Positions 47,700 to 61,139 of a stretch of 64,000 nucleotides of DNA are shown piece by piece. Source of the DNA: Druceiella hillmani (Eukaryota > Arthropoda > Insecta > Lepidoptera > Hepialidae); the NCBI GenBank assembly GCA_039881145.1, contig JAYKKI010000013.1, forward strand, positions 38,893,501 through 38,957,500, read 5' to 3'. A program made the position numbers and the translations under genes. The notes under the pieces are model-generated. The model ran no database searches and had not been told where the DNA came from. It saw only the letters and a program-made list of their open reading frames with translations. Each line of letters starts with the position of its first letter. Position 1 is the stretch's first letter.

Positions 47700-50525
47700 G
47701 ATCACGTTATGAGTATTGATGACACGCAGATAAATAAAAAAAAATGGCTATTCATTATTAGTTCGCCATTTAAAAAAGGTTCTATTAAATTTTAAAACAA
47801 CTTAGCAGATATTCTTGCAATGTCAGTATTTTAGTTTTCCCACTTTAATTGTGGATATTGATTTGCCAAAATAATTAGTTTATTCTAAAATATAACAGAT
47901 GACGTTATATGTTTTTTATATACGTAATCTTACACGCGAAAGGTACTTAAACAAAACGGTTTTCACCATTTCTTCCCCTGTTCTGCTCTCGAAAGTGCTT
48001 AAAGGCAATCAATGTTTACTGCTAACTAGTTTGATTATATTCGACATAGACTTAATTTTGAAAAATTTGAAAAAGTGGATCTTATATAAAGAAACTTTGT
48101 AATTACAAAGGCCCACGTAAGAGAAGTCATGTGACAGCTAGTAAATGAAATAAAACAAAAGAAGCTGATTCATAAATATATAAAAATTATTTTCTCAAGA
48201 GCTGGGAGGGGAATGGCATTTTTGATGGAGCAATAACTTCCTACATTCCTTCCGCCCCTTATTTCTCTTCTTATATAGTTCATGTATGAATTTAATCATA
48301 ATGATTCATATACTTTAATAATGCATCAGAAAATAACTTTCAATCGGAAAAAAAGGATTTTTTAACTTCAAGCGTAATCGCTGTTTTAGTCTCCGCAATG
48401 TTTATTTATCATTTCTGGACCCACGCAGTCGGTCTTACTGATTGAGTGTTTACAATTATATACAGAGATCTCCAGGAAATGTGTCACCAAAAGAAGTTGT
48501 TCATATTTTAATACGTACCGTAAGTGTTATTATCTAAGTAAATATTTAATTCGAATCAGTTCAGTAAATTTTAAGTCATTCCCAATGGAACTTATGAAAA
48601 TGTAAATTAAAAATAGATAAAACTTCTTAGAGAATGTTTGATAGGGTCAAAATGTAACCAGGTTTAAAATTAAATTAAAAAATTATATGTTCAAAAGATA
48701 ACAGTGAGATAGCAAGTATAAGAAAATAGAGCATGAAAAAAAATTAAATTTTTAGGTTTCGTTTGAAAAATTCCAGTGCCCATGCTATCCCATTCGCACA
48801 TCCATCTTAGCTGCTCACCCATTTTGTATTCGTCAAACTTTCATTATTACATCTTATCATGTATTTCCTTTCTTTGGCTCTATTTCTCATGAAATATTTT
48901 ATTTTTGAATGTGGGAAAAAGTTCACTGTATATGTGTCAGAGTACTACCTGGAGCCACTTTTTGGTCACATTTTTTGTTTACGGAAATGAGGTTTATTAT
49001 TGCCGTTTAATAAACTGATTTAATAATTTAGTTGTTGAAGCAATTTTTATGACTAAATGCAACATCTTCAGAGCAATATTTTCTAATAAACATAACTTGA
49101 CTTGAACAAGTTTTAAAATTTTGTTCGATATAAAATAAAATACATTACATGTACTAGAGTTAAAATAGAAATTCGAAATATACTCACGAACCCCCACTCG
49201 TCAACAAATCAAGCCACAAAGTGAGAGGCATATAAAAGCCTGAACACGAGTAACGATCTCAAAATATCACCTGTCTTGCATCATATGTTACGTTAAGCTC
49301 AGACGTCGCGCGGTATAAATATAAGGAAAAAGCTGAAAGCCATTGGGTTATTAATGTAAGGAAAAAGGCAAGAATAAAGAGACGATAAAGCACAAAAGAA
49401 AACAAGTCGATAAATCGACGATTGAAATATCCAGGCACACGAAAAATGTCTTTCGCGTGCGAATACAATTGCCCGTGGAAAGCCTGTAGTAAAGCTATGA
49501 AGTGGAAAGCAAGCATTTTTTCATCTCCATAAATCGCTTCTGACTGTTGTTTTAAATAACTTTTCAAAATGTCACAAAAAATTAGGAAAAATTAAGATTT
49601 CTCAGAAAAAAATTGAGAAATTAATTGTTGATATATTTTTGAAAATTTTAGAGACATAAATAATAAATTGAAATCAAAAATATTATTTTTGCCCAGCCAT
49701 GAATTTAATCTAACTTCATCAATTTTGAGAACTGAAGGTTGTTTGATCTCAAGTTTCAAATATAAATTTATTTTGTCCGCCAAGTGTTCCAATAATAAAT
49801 AAATTTAGAATGAAATCATCAAAAGTAAACGAAATTCAGAATTCATTATTGAAGTTATACTTCTTTAAGCGCGTTATGAAAAAATTATGAGAGCGAAATT
49901 TTAAGATTGGTCACACAAAAGTTACAGCATGAAGTTGCAGCGGTTGCAGTCTCGAAACAAAAGCGATTGGCACCATCGTCGCCTCTGTTCACTGTTTTCA
50001 TATTCGTAGTATTTATCCACATGTTTCTAGTGTCTACATTCACACACGTGTTTTAGTTTCATATAAGTACGATTTATACATGTGCTGATAAATTATATTC
50101 AGTAGTGATTTAAATTCAATATTTTGATTAATATATTTACTATTCGTAAATATTAGTAAAAAAATTGTGTTTATAGACTGTTTCAAGTGCTCCAATATAA
50201 TTGAGGTTATCTATCCGTATGTATTATTTAATGATGCCAAAGAAGTATAACTTCTCACGCGCGTACATAAGTACATGCACCCTTTTTTTATAAAATCATT
50301 CAATTAAACCAAAGAGACTATTTTTACTGTAATTTATATTCTAATTGTCTGACCGCACTTTATTTAAATAACTTTACAATATTGGCTTGCAGCATTGTCA
50401 AATTGACAATCAAATGTCCTACCAAACCAAATGTATTAAATTCCAATTACGAGTATCAATTACAAATAAAGAGGAATATACACTTCATTATGTGTCCCAG
50501 TGTAATATCAAACGGGTAATATAAA
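47700..50525. other. AT-rich intergenic DNA with one unexplained frame
   Basis: No gene is confidently supported. The minus frame at 49,259-49,567 (102 codons) is the only one less AT-rich than its setting. It has a hydrophobic stretch ('FVLYRLFILAFFLTLITQWL') that could span a membrane, but no family is recognised. The plus strand has 'gcatataaaagcc' at 49,227-49,239. Confidence 0.4.
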
Positions 50526-50528
50526 AAA

Positions 50529-51075
50529 CTAGCGTGACCCGTGCGAAGTCTTCGCATTATTTATTCCATTATGAAGCTCAGATGACAGATCAAACAAATA
50601 TTTTACTAAAATTGACATATAGAGGCGCAAGTATCAAAAGCATTGAGCTAAAGCGCCACTTTATTTATACGTGAGTGGATTTGAAATTAAACAAAAATTT
50701 TACCGACCGTCAATCATATTGACGTTGAGCCGTTAGATGGCAGCATTGCTGTTTTGTGTATATAATTTTAATAATTAATTAATTTGCAAAAACAATAGCA
50801 ATAATACATTTTTTAGTTGTGGATGCCGGTAGAGCAAGCAATTATCTATAAAATGATATATAATTTATGTGGATTAGTTGTGAGGTTTTTTCTAAAAAGG
50901 GAGTGTATCATCTTAACCTTAGCGTATTAATATATATGTAATTTTAATAATTAATTAATTTGCAAAATCAATAGCAATAATAAATTTTTTAGTTGTGGAT
51001 GCCGGTAGAGCAAGCAATTATCTATAAAATGATATATAATTTATGTGGATTAGTTGTGAGGTTTTTTCTAAATAA
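50529..51075 (-). mobile_element. non-autonomous Helitron-like copy with 3' hairpin, partly duplicated
   Basis: Read on the minus strand it ends with the hairpin 'gcgaagacttcgc' followed by 'acgggtcacgctag' and then T, the Helitron 3' signature (hairpin, then CTRR, inserted next to T). The main unit (50,529-50,938) matches 38,022-38,402 inverted. At its other end about 137 bp (50,939-51,075) repeat 50,763-50,900 with a 176-bp period. No coding sequence. Confidence 0.65.
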
Positions 51076-51079
51076 GTTC

Positions 51080-52910
51080 TCACAATAATGTGTCCAAACT
51101 TACATATAAGGAATAAGAAGTTTTTTTTTATAATATTCAAGAAAGCTTCTAGCATTTGATATCTAATACTACCATTAATTCTGACACAACCGGAGATGTT
51201 AATACTAGTCCTAATAAAAACCAAAGTACTTTTTCGAAAATCAGCATCGAATAAAGCCGAGTTGTCAGTTTTATGGGCCCTATCATAATGAAATCATGAC
51301 TCACTTTTGCTGAAATAACACAAACACCAACCTGAATTTGTTAACTGAAGGTACTTATTAAAGAAACTGTTGCTACAACGATAAACAGTGACGCGATCCT
51401 CAAACTTTTACCGTTAATGTGTAATAATACTAGAGACGAATTAATCATTACGTAAACATTATATACAATATGAAATTGTCGAAAGATATCTAAAGTCGAT
51501 TAGTTAATATGAGTCTGATTTCGGTATGTTATATGGAAAATTAAATGCTTGTGGAAGTATTTAGCCACTGCATATAAAAAAAAACTTAAAAACAAAATAA
51601 AAAGAGAAGAAAAACTTGATAGGGATTATATGAATATATTGGCGTATATGATTTTCTTCCGTTGAAGTTTCCGTTTTCTGGGTTGCGATAGATTATATGA
51701 TATGAGATATTGAAAAAGTTTTGTCACCAAACGAATACTAGACAAACTTTTTAAAATGCCTGTTAATAATGTGGAAGATTAGAAATTAGAACAAAATTGA
51801 TTGTAATAAATATAGTATTGAGAAAAAATGGTTTTGGTTAGAGTTTATTAAACATTTAGGGATAGTTTTATAATTTAAAAAAATTTAGGGATAGTTTTAT
51901 AATCTTCGAAATCACTAAACCTAAAATTATTAAGAAAACAGAGTTTTTAGAAACCTAGGCAAAGATTGTAGGAAAAGGGTAACGATGACCCGTCACCGTT
52001 TTTTAGTTATTAACGACAATATATACGTCCTCCTAATCATGTTATTTATTATTAAATGTTTATTGGATGGAAAAGGAAAGGGATGATGGGTCCTGATAAA
52101 TTAAATAATTTCACTTCAAGCGAGGTACAAAACATTCGCATTTACCCGAGTTTTTCAACTTCATGCCCTATTTATGGACGATATTGCCCTATTTCCTGTA
52201 AACGTATTGAGCTATATCGCCGCAAATATTGATCGCTTTACAAAATTATGCATTATAATACTTTTGCAGTTTAGTTTCAGTTTTATAAGGTATATTAAAT
52301 GGCAGGGAAGAAGCTAAAGAAATAGATAAATAATTTCTAATGAAGCTTTATGACACTAGATAATTAAATTTATGATCTTATAAAATTGTTTTATTGTGAA
52401 GACTTAATTGTTTAATATTATTTCCTTAGAATTTGCAGTTAACATGTTTCTAATTTGAATTATAAATCAGCGAATTACAATATTAGATTAGGTAAATAGT
52501 CTCTTTCTCAATTTCCAGTGTCCATTTAGTCAATCGTTTAGTGTACTTAGCTTGAAGCGTGTAAAATTGGATATTAAATAAAAATTAAATTTCGCAATTT
52601 TTAATGTAGTTGAAATGGAAACTGTAAAAAAAATTAATAATAATTTTTGATAAAAAACTTTTTACAGTCGTGAAAAGTGATTATTTAATTAATTAATTTA
52701 TTTCGCTATGGGTCAATTGCCAAAATAGAACCCTTATGCTCTCCCCATATCTCTCAAATATATGTAGCATGTATTTTTCTGGGTATTAGTATTATAAGAT
52801 GAAATTTGACATAGTTATACGTTCATGTCGTGAACAAAGCATTTCAGATAAAACATTTTACGACACTTCTCCATAGGTAAAATGAGGGTGACTTTTTTAA
52901 ATTACCTCCT
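51080..52910. other. AT-rich intergenic DNA, no gene recognised
   Basis: The only repeat noticed is a short direct one, 'atttagggatagttttataat' less one base, at about 51,856 and 51,885. Confidence 0.5.
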
Positions 52911-52925
52911 CTATTATGTATTAAG

Positions 52926-53640
52926 TTGTCAGATACGTATTCTGAGTGGACTGATCTTACAGTTGGTGTAACTTAAGGTGGAGTTCCATCTCCTCTCTTA
53001 TTTTCAGTATTTATTGATGACGTTGTTAAAAATATTTCTAGCACTTATCATCTCTATGATGATGACTTACAAATCTTTGCGCACTCGAACGTCCATTCTT
53101 TATCAAAAACCATCGACATCCTTAATCGAGATCTCGCTTCAATTGGTCAGTGGGCTCATGAAATGGGTCTTTTGGTTAACCCAAGTAAGTCACAAGCTAT
53201 CATCATTGGTAGTCTAAGACTCATTTCTAAAGTAAACTAGGTAGCAGTTTACCGAAATTAATGCTAAATAGTACAATAATACCATACACGTCAACTGTTA
53301 AAAACCTGGGCCTACTAATCGATCAAAATCTTAGTTGGCGGCCTCAAGTAAATGATGTCAGTCGTCGTGTTTTCTACAGGATATACTCTGAAACGTCTTC
53401 AAAATTTTCTACGGACTAAAACAGAAATCTACCTTTGTCAAACAATTTTATTACCATTAATTGACTATGGAGATGTGTTTTTGCTTATACTTTTTTAGAA
53501 AGATTTTTCATTTTAAAATCTCTTCCAGTCTACCAACTAAATTTCAATACAAATTGTTAGGGTTGACTGGAAGAGATTGCTCATATAACAATAAGTCCGT
53601 CACATGTACTATTTATTTTATATATAAACTTTATGTATGT
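52926..53640 (+). pseudogene. Jockey/CR1-like LINE, reverse transcriptase palm and 3' end, broken
   Basis: The sequence starts inside the palm: 'GGVPSPLLFSVFIDDVV', then 'YDDDLQIFAHSN', 'DLASIGQWAHEMGLLVNPSK' and 'SQAIIIG'. After frameshifts come 'TVKNLGLLIDQNLSWRPQV', 'RVFYRIY' and 'LLPLIDYGDVCF'. The catalytic YADD box reads YDDD. A 3' UTR-like segment with 'gggttgactggaagagattg' (about 53,561) leads to 'aataaaataaatattg' at 53,655, a possible 3' end. The 5' truncation and stops mean a dead copy. Clade assignment is tentative. Confidence 0.75.
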
Positions 53641-53664
53641 ACATAATATTTATAAATAAAATAA

Positions 53665-53800
53665 ATATTGTAGAGGACAGGACAGGGGAAGGGAGGAGAG
53701 GAAGGGGGTTGGAAAGGCAGGGAAGAGGAGTGAAATGGAAGAGTATCTGTTGGGAGGAGCATGGGGAGGGGGAGAATTAAAGAAAGTAAGAGAGAGCGAT
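53665..53800 (+). repeat. purine-rich (G/A) tract
   Basis: About 130 bp that are mostly G and A, with many 'gggagg' and 'gaagagg' words. It directly follows the LINE 3' end. The minus frame over it is a low-complexity Leu/Pro/Ser reading. Confidence 0.8.
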
Positions 53801-53829
53801 TTCTTGATTTTACGTTTACATACAAAAGC

Positions 53830-56800
53830 ATAAGAAACTCCGCTTCCGTTATGCTACTAGTTTTCTTTATTATTTTAAATTTTCCAATCTAAGTTTTACC
53901 ATATTTCGTAACAAAGTATAAGATCAAAACACAGAATGAACGATGAAAATGCTTCATCCGACTAGCTCACAATTGAATAACAACTTTTTTTATTTCCGCA
54001 AAACTTATTTTAGTCAAATATGATTCAACAGAAAATATACCTCAATATGTTGTAGTTCTCGATTAGTTTAAAAACGAGGGGTAAACTGCAGTCAGGATAA
54101 CACTCTTCGCAAAAATCTCTGATCTTCTAAACTGAGAATCGAGGTAAATTAATTTGATGTGCGATAGCAATGGTGCTCAAATTGTGATAAGAAAAATGTA
54201 CAAGATTTACTTTTTCATATTACGTTGGATATATGTAATTGTAAGATTTAAGTCGATTGTTACATGCACTCTCATAACAGATATAATTCGGCTTCTTGCC
54301 AGGTTCGCTTTTTACCCTTGGTGGATGTTTAATTTTTAAAAATTCATTTTAATGCTCCTCGGTATTTACATAATAACCTTACAAAAGATTAAAAAGTGAC
54401 ACTGATGTCATTAATCTACGAAAATAGCCACTCTTCTTTATACGCTCTCCCATTACAATAAAGTTTTTTTATAAACACGAGAGGGTTGTAAAGAAATTCA
54501 CACGATGTATTGTCACCAAATTATATAAAAATCTCGCGGTGTTATAAGTTCTGTAGTAAACTAAGTTTAATAGGATAACGGTGAAGGCTATTATGATTCA
54601 ATATAAAATAATTCTTTCCGCAACAGATGAGGTTAAGTCATAAAAAAAAATTATTTTATTTTTATTATTATATTTTAATTCTTATGATTATTACAGAATT
54701 ATGTAATAATCATAAGAATTAAATGCAAAACTGAATGAAGTATGAATGCAAAGTGTCCTCTCGAGAAAACTATTAAAAGTAAACTCCCTCTCGAAATCAC
54801 GACCCTAAGTTTTCTTTTCTCAGTCTTGTACATCAAGTTTAATAGTACATAGGGGTGAGATTGCAACAGACCTGTCATCGTACCTGATGGCTACTGATTA
54901 TTTTATAAGTCGTGGGATCAATTGAGTCTCCAGGTATACTTAGGCGGCTTGCGGTATCTTTGTCACCGCAGTCGAGTTTTTAACGTTTACTGATTGTCTT
55001 ATCATGCAGGGTGTAAGCGGGACCATCACGAGTTTTTCAGGAGTGAGTCTCCTGAATAGAACGAGTAAATAATATTAAAATAAGAGTTATTTTGGTATCA
55101 TTAAATAAAAAGCGAAACTTTTTTAATAAACGTTTAACTTTAGACAAGAACTTAAAATTGATATCGCTGTTTTTATCAACTACAGTACAAATTATCCCAG
55201 CTCAAATATAATAAATTACGATATTTGATTCTTTTCTTTTTGAGTAAAGATATTAAATTTTACTCCAAAGTCAAATGTTTGAATGAATGTGGAAAGAAGA
55301 TAATGTGAAACTTTTTGATATATTTTAAGCCAACGACGGTAAAATGAGACAATTTGTCTTAATTTAAAAATTAAATTAAAAAGAGTGTTTAAAGTCTACA
55401 GAAATGAAATAGGACTTTAGATGTAGTATTGCTTAAATTTATATGTTTAGAAACGATGACAACAATATTGTGAATGAAGATAATTTATAATAAGAAGTAT
55501 TCAATTATTTTAAAATCATCTGCGGTGGTAAATTCTTTGACGTTGATCTTTTTGACTAAAAATGTAAGACATGATAGAGGTAATATCAAAAAAAAAATTC
55601 AAATATTAATGGCAAAATTTTCCGAAAAATATTATCAAGTGTTGCTAAGGTATTTGGCTGTGCAAATGTTGTAATAACAATTGTTTTCTTTAAGTACTTT
55701 TAACAGGCGGCACCTACGTGACGGAAAAATTAGCAGCACTATCTGTAGAATTTTCTAGCGAATTAATATAGTGAGCTTACATTTTAATTTTTTTTGCATC
55801 CTATACCGCTGGTTAAGCGTGCGGTTTAGGATAGCAGAGAATTTTAGGATAAGCATAACGCAACCTATTTTAATTATATAAATAATTCTTTTCCAGTAAG
55901 TGGGTTTCAATATAGAAATTTAAAACTAAGTATATTTTTGCTAGTACATTTTTATTATGATGATGCAAGGTATATTAACTTGGCTGTAAAAAATCCATCA
56001 GGATAAACATCATCAAATTTCCTTTCGTGCTACTGGCGTGATGCGTGAACAAATAAATACACACAAACTGAAAAATGTTCGATGTGCAAACACACAAATT
56101 TTACAAATTTATTATATAAATGAATCTCTTTTTCTGCCTGATTAGCAAATTACTTAAACTTAGTTATACGCATAAATTTATTTAAATTCTATTAAATTAG
56201 TAACATTTTTTATAATAATTCGCAATAAAACGAGCCTCCAAAAAATGGATATAATTTTAAAACAAATAAAGATCTCTTTTTCTCCTTTCAACGTGAGGAC
56301 AAAAATAAGATAATAAACTGCAAAATGTTGTAAAATAAACAAGAAACACTAAGAGTTTGTACAGTTGTATATGAAGTATTCTTTGTATGTCGTACCGTTC
56401 TAACCGTTTTATTTATTTCCTCCGTTATTTCACGTCATTCATGCCTTCCTTAGGATGTAAAAAATGTATTTTCACAAAACTCTGCAGATAGCGAATTACT
56501 TTCACATAAAATATCGAACTCGTCAATAGATTGCTGCTAGGATGAAACGGAGCTGTCATTTGCAGAAGGGCCAACACGGTTCTATTTATTTTCAATTGAG
56601 TATGACACTTTATGTGATGGAGGAGAAAATGAAAAGGGAGTTTCCTCCAAACTAGATAAAAGAATTGGTCGGAAAAGCGTATCTTGAGAAAAAGGCGTTA
56701 AGTTACGACGAATTCGTTGACTGCGGATAAGTAAATTATACCGAGTAAACGAACTGAATGATGACGCTTAAAAATATTTTGTATGTGCGCGAACAGCATG

Positions 56801-58490
56801 AATGATTGTACATGTACTGAAGTTCGTAAACTGTCACACAGGAAAGTGGTTAGTAATAAAATATTTTTAAGCAAAAAACTCGAGATTTACAATCGTCTTC
56901 GACATTAGTTTTCAGCAAAAATTAATCAAACTATTAAATGTTTTATAGACTTATGATGTGCTATTACAGTTTGCCGTAAATTTTATCATAAATGCGTAAA
57001 AGATGTAAGTATGATGGTCAGAAGTTAGTGGGTCAGATCTAAGTAAAAAAAATACTATCTGACCATGCCACCTATTTTCGCACTCAATTTATTGTGGAGC
57101 ACTGCTTTACGTAATGTTTTTATTTAATGGACAAATTTGGAAAGTTCACTATTTACTACTCTCAAAAAGACCTTTTATAAATAATTTAAGAAAAAAATTA
57201 CCTACGATTTGCACTACGAGTGTTCCCTTCACGTTTAGGTATATATGAACATTTAAATATATATAGTATTCACATATATTAATTTTCACAACGTAAATAT
57301 ATTGCCTACTATATCTTTCATAGGTGTAAACTTGTAGCGCACATTTCGAGAATTATAAAATTTCACACAATCGCTATAGTTTTCTTAGAATCTTCTAGTC
57401 AGATTTCACCAAATCAAGGTTTTTCATGATTTTTGTTCCAGTAGTTTCGAAAATAAGGGATAAAGGCTCTATTTTCGCCCATTTTCTGGAATATGTTAGT
57501 AAATATAAAATTTAAAATAATGAAAAAAATATTTTTAAATTCCTCATTACAAGCCCTTTCAAATTAATAATGGTACAATGTGTGCACTAAAATTAGACTC
57601 TCCGATGGTAATACTAAAATTTAATGGTGAAATGGATACACTAAAAATTTTTTTCGCGATAGAAATAGGAGGACAAAAGGATTTTTGTTAATTGATATTT
57701 TATTAACGCAAAATTTCATGCAAGTAGATCGAAAATTGCACTACGACAGTATGATAGATGGATCCACAAAGGACAAGACAAAATTATGAGTGTTTTTTGT
57801 GAAAATGGAAGTATGAAATGTTTTTCTATTTCGATTACATCATAAGTAAAATAGCATTCTTGAATATAAGTAGAAAATTACACATATTCTGTATGTTGTA
57901 AGCATTTTCTTTTTAAAATACGATAAAGTGAGTTTTCTCTTCATATTTTTTGTTAATTCTATAAAATTCCATAGTTCATTATCATGTTATTTGTTTATAA
58001 ATTAATAATACAACCCTCTGTTTATTAAACGTTAGTCATTGGTTTCTTAGACAAAATATATGCGGACATTGAAATAAATATGGACTAAAAATTGTTTAAT
58101 CAAATGAAAAATATATCCTTAACTTGTTTTCAGAATACTCAACTCTTAATGTAAATACATTTTCGAAAGTTTTATAATTTGATTTTTTAGTTTTTATAAT
58201 TTGATTTTAAGGATATAATATGATCCAAAAAAAATACTATTGCTATTTTTACATCCTATATAAATATTTCTAAAGTTATCTGGTGATAAATATATAAGTT
58301 GTAATATTAATAAGATATAATATTCAGCCAAATTTCAAGTCGCGGTGTCACATAGTTTCTGAGGAAATCGGCTGTGGCTAAAGGACTGACATGCACGTAA
58401 GTCATCTTATATATGTTGCGTCTTTCAGTTTAAGGCAAGACAACATAAAAAGGGACAAAATACGAGATTATAAACTGAAGAGTGTGTTAA
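53830..58490. other. AT-rich intergenic DNA, no gene recognised
   Basis: One perfect palindrome is present: 21-bp arms 54,674-54,694 and 54,703-54,723 around 'agaattat', with core 'cttatgattattac'. No coding or RNA gene support was found elsewhere in this stretch. Confidence 0.5.
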
Positions 58491-58522
58491 TGCACTCCTA
58501 CCTCGGCCTCTCGCTTGCTTGA

Positions 58523-58523
58523 C

Positions 58524-58585
<62 letters not shown>

Positions 58586-58612
58586 GTGCGTGTGTGTATG
58601 TGTGTGTGTGTA
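58523..58612. repeat. (TA)n joined to (TG)n microsatellite
   Basis: About 13 TA units followed by about 60 bp of TG repeats with C and A interruptions. Confidence 0.95.
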
Positions 58613-58779
58613 TAGCTCAATCAAATTTATCTTGTGAAAACAAATTTTTAAGGCGATGAAAAATACGATTATGTTTTTCAAAATTTAACCTGTCCGTTAA
58701 ATTTTTAAAAACATATTATATTTTTTTTATAAAGAATATTATTATTGTGATGTTGATAAAATAAAAGGCGGTTGAAAAA

Positions 58780-59095
58780 CTGCAAAGTAACTAGGTACGT
58801 ACTTTTATAAATTTGTGAGGTCTAATATTTCCGTGGTCAAGAATGGACACTACAGGCGGCCATTCTATCCCCGTATACGCTCCTTATATAAGGGTCTATG
58901 GTTATTCCGAGTTTTTCTTTATTATCCGTTAATGGGACGACAGATAGGGTTAAGGTCGCCTTAATAATGAGTGTAACAGGGCTGTTTAGTTTCAGCGTAT
59001 TTTCTATCTTCTTAAAGAAGTTGTACTTCAAAAGAGCTTTAGAGTTCATTAGGAAAAGTTTTCATTGTAATGTACATGTAATATACATTTAAGGT
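58780..59095. other. unassigned segment, less AT-rich, open on both strands
   Basis: Both strands have frames of 64-70 codons (plus 58,898-59,092; minus 58,837-59,049). The minus frame, with 'LTDNKEKLGITIDPYIRSVY', looks the more protein-like of the two. No family is recognised. It may be part of a dispersed repeat. Confidence 0.3.
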
Positions 59096-59309
59096 AAAGT
59101 ACAATTGTATATAATTTAAGGATAAAATATTAAAGTGCTGAAGCGCACCCTAGCGGCGTTTTTACCCCTGTCGAGCGTCGAACAGCGAAGTGAGAAGTGG
59201 GTAAATTATTTAACACGGAGATGTGTGTGATTGGCTGAAGTAAATCGCGGTCTGCGTCTGTGTGATAGGTCTAGCTCAGGGCGGCATTAACGCAATGTTT
59301 ATTAGTATG

Positions 59310-59890
59310 GGGGATTTTTTTCGACCTCATAATTTTTAAAATAAAGAAAAAGGATTTTAACTTTAGATAACCGAGCTAGGTTTGAAAAAATAAACTATAT
59401 GCCAAATTCAATCGGAAACGTGTGTACTTTCGAGTAAAGAACCATCATAAGGCGGATTTTTTTTTCAACCTCATAATTTTGAAACTGAAGAAAAAGGATT
59501 TTTAACTTTGGATAACCGAGCTAGGCGTGAGCAAGTAAACTATATGCCAAATTCAGTCGAAAACGTGTGTACTTTCGAGTAAAAAACCATCATAAGGCGA
59601 ATTTTTTTTTCGACCTCATAATTTTAAACTAAAGAAAAAGGATTTTTTTAATTTGGGTAACCGAGCTAGGTATGAGCAAGTATACTATATGCCAAATTCA
59701 GTCGAAAACGTGTGTACTTTTGAGTAAAAAACCATCATAAGCGGATTTTTTTTCGACCTCGTAATTTTGAAACTTAAGAAAAAGGATTTTTAACTTTGGA
59801 TAACCGAGCTAGGTGTGAGCAAGTAAACTATATTTCGAATTCAGTGGAAAACGTGTATACTTTCGAGTAAAAACCGTCATACACGAGCGA
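59310..59890 (+). repeat. four tandem units of about 144 bp
   Basis: 'cgacctcataattt' (with small changes) occurs at 59,322, 59,466, 59,611 and 59,754. Each unit also carries 'ataaccgagctagg', 'caaattcagtcgaaaacgtg' and 'tactttcgagtaaa'. Neighbouring units differ by about 5-10%. The array is preceded by a GC-richer stretch (59,140-59,290) of unknown nature. Confidence 0.9.
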
Positions 59891-60359
59891 ATAGACGGGT
59901 AGATGAAGATATCTCGCTCTAGGGATTTCTTTTTGACACAAAAAAATAATGAACCTTTTTTCTGCCTAAATTAGATTAATCCGCCCAATATATACTTAAA
60001 AAAATCACATTATTTCGAACGTAACTTAGCAAAAAACGCATTGAAGTGTAAATATAAATAATACTTATATGTTATTGAACAAACATTTTACAGCCATTTT
60101 AATACAAATTTGAAATAGTTTTTATACATTTATATTTATATATACTAATAAAGTTCTTTCTTTAATATAATTTTCCTCAAAAACCTTAAAAATTATTGGT
60201 CATAAAACAAAATCAAGGCCGAAAGAAAACAATATGTCTTTTATAAACTACCAACAAAACCTTTAATAAGTTTTCTATTTTTATATTTACTAAGGCCGCT
60301 TGATGAGTATTGTTCGACTATTGTAGTCTACAACTCTTAAGAAATCTCCTGACTACACA

Positions 60360-60793
60360 TTCAATTAATTATTCGAAGCGAGAGTTATTGATAAGCGAGG
60401 CAACAACGCTCAACGCAAGCAAACGAATTTGGTAACTGATGAGACAGCAGTCTTCAATTGTCCACTTTTGTGGCAGAAAGTCGATGGCCGCATTACGACA
60501 GGCTTACCTAAAAAGTCTGTGTTATCGCTTGTTCAGTACTATCTTTCTCTTCTTCTCATTAGCTCGTTTTAATCGCTAACGTTCGGATCGGCAAGATTCG
60601 CTGAGATTCGTTCCGATTTGTCTTGTAGGACAAATTTTTGTGGAACTTGTGCGTTAATGATCAAATACGATATGTTCTATTTTTTCGATAATTGTCGGTC
60701 GTCTGCTTTATGTGTAAAGCTGACTTACCATCTTAAGGAGAGTTCATAAAATTCATCTTCTATTGCGATTTTTAATAAGATATTTCTTTCCAG
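60360..60793 (+). promoter_or_regulatory. putative promoter and 5' leader of the gene at the right edge
   Basis: This segment is clearly less AT-rich than its surroundings. It contains an initiator-like 'tgttcagtac' (about 60,530-60,539), and GC-richer sequence continues to about 60,640. It precedes the acceptor-like 'atttctttccag' that opens the putative coding exon. Whether a separate non-coding exon is spliced here, or the leader is continuous, cannot be decided from sequence alone. Confidence 0.35.
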
Positions 60794-61083
60794 TTATTAA
60801 AGCATTTCCGATGGCGAATATTGTTTTGTTAGGTACGTAATTTTAGGTCAATATTTTCAAGTATTATATTATACATATCAATATTAGATTTAAGGAACAA
60901 AAATAAAATACTTAGAATGAAATACATACTACTAACATTATAATTGTAAAAGTTTGCATATATGTTAGGATGTTTGACTACCATTCACACAGAATATACA
61001 GTATTTACTTGTACGAATTCTTACATACAGATAGACAGTGATATGTTGACTGACACGCACACGCACACGCGCAAACATACGCA

Positions 61084-61139
<56 letters not shown>

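Noticed and set aside
49259..49567. 102-codon minus frame with a hydrophobic stretch as a membrane protein gene
   Set aside because: No homology recognised, no splice or promoter support on that strand, and one hydrophobic run is common in AT-rich chance frames. Kept only as a note.
53631..53831. 66-codon minus frame over the purine-rich tract
   Set aside because: Low-complexity Leu/Pro/Ser product from the G/A tract.
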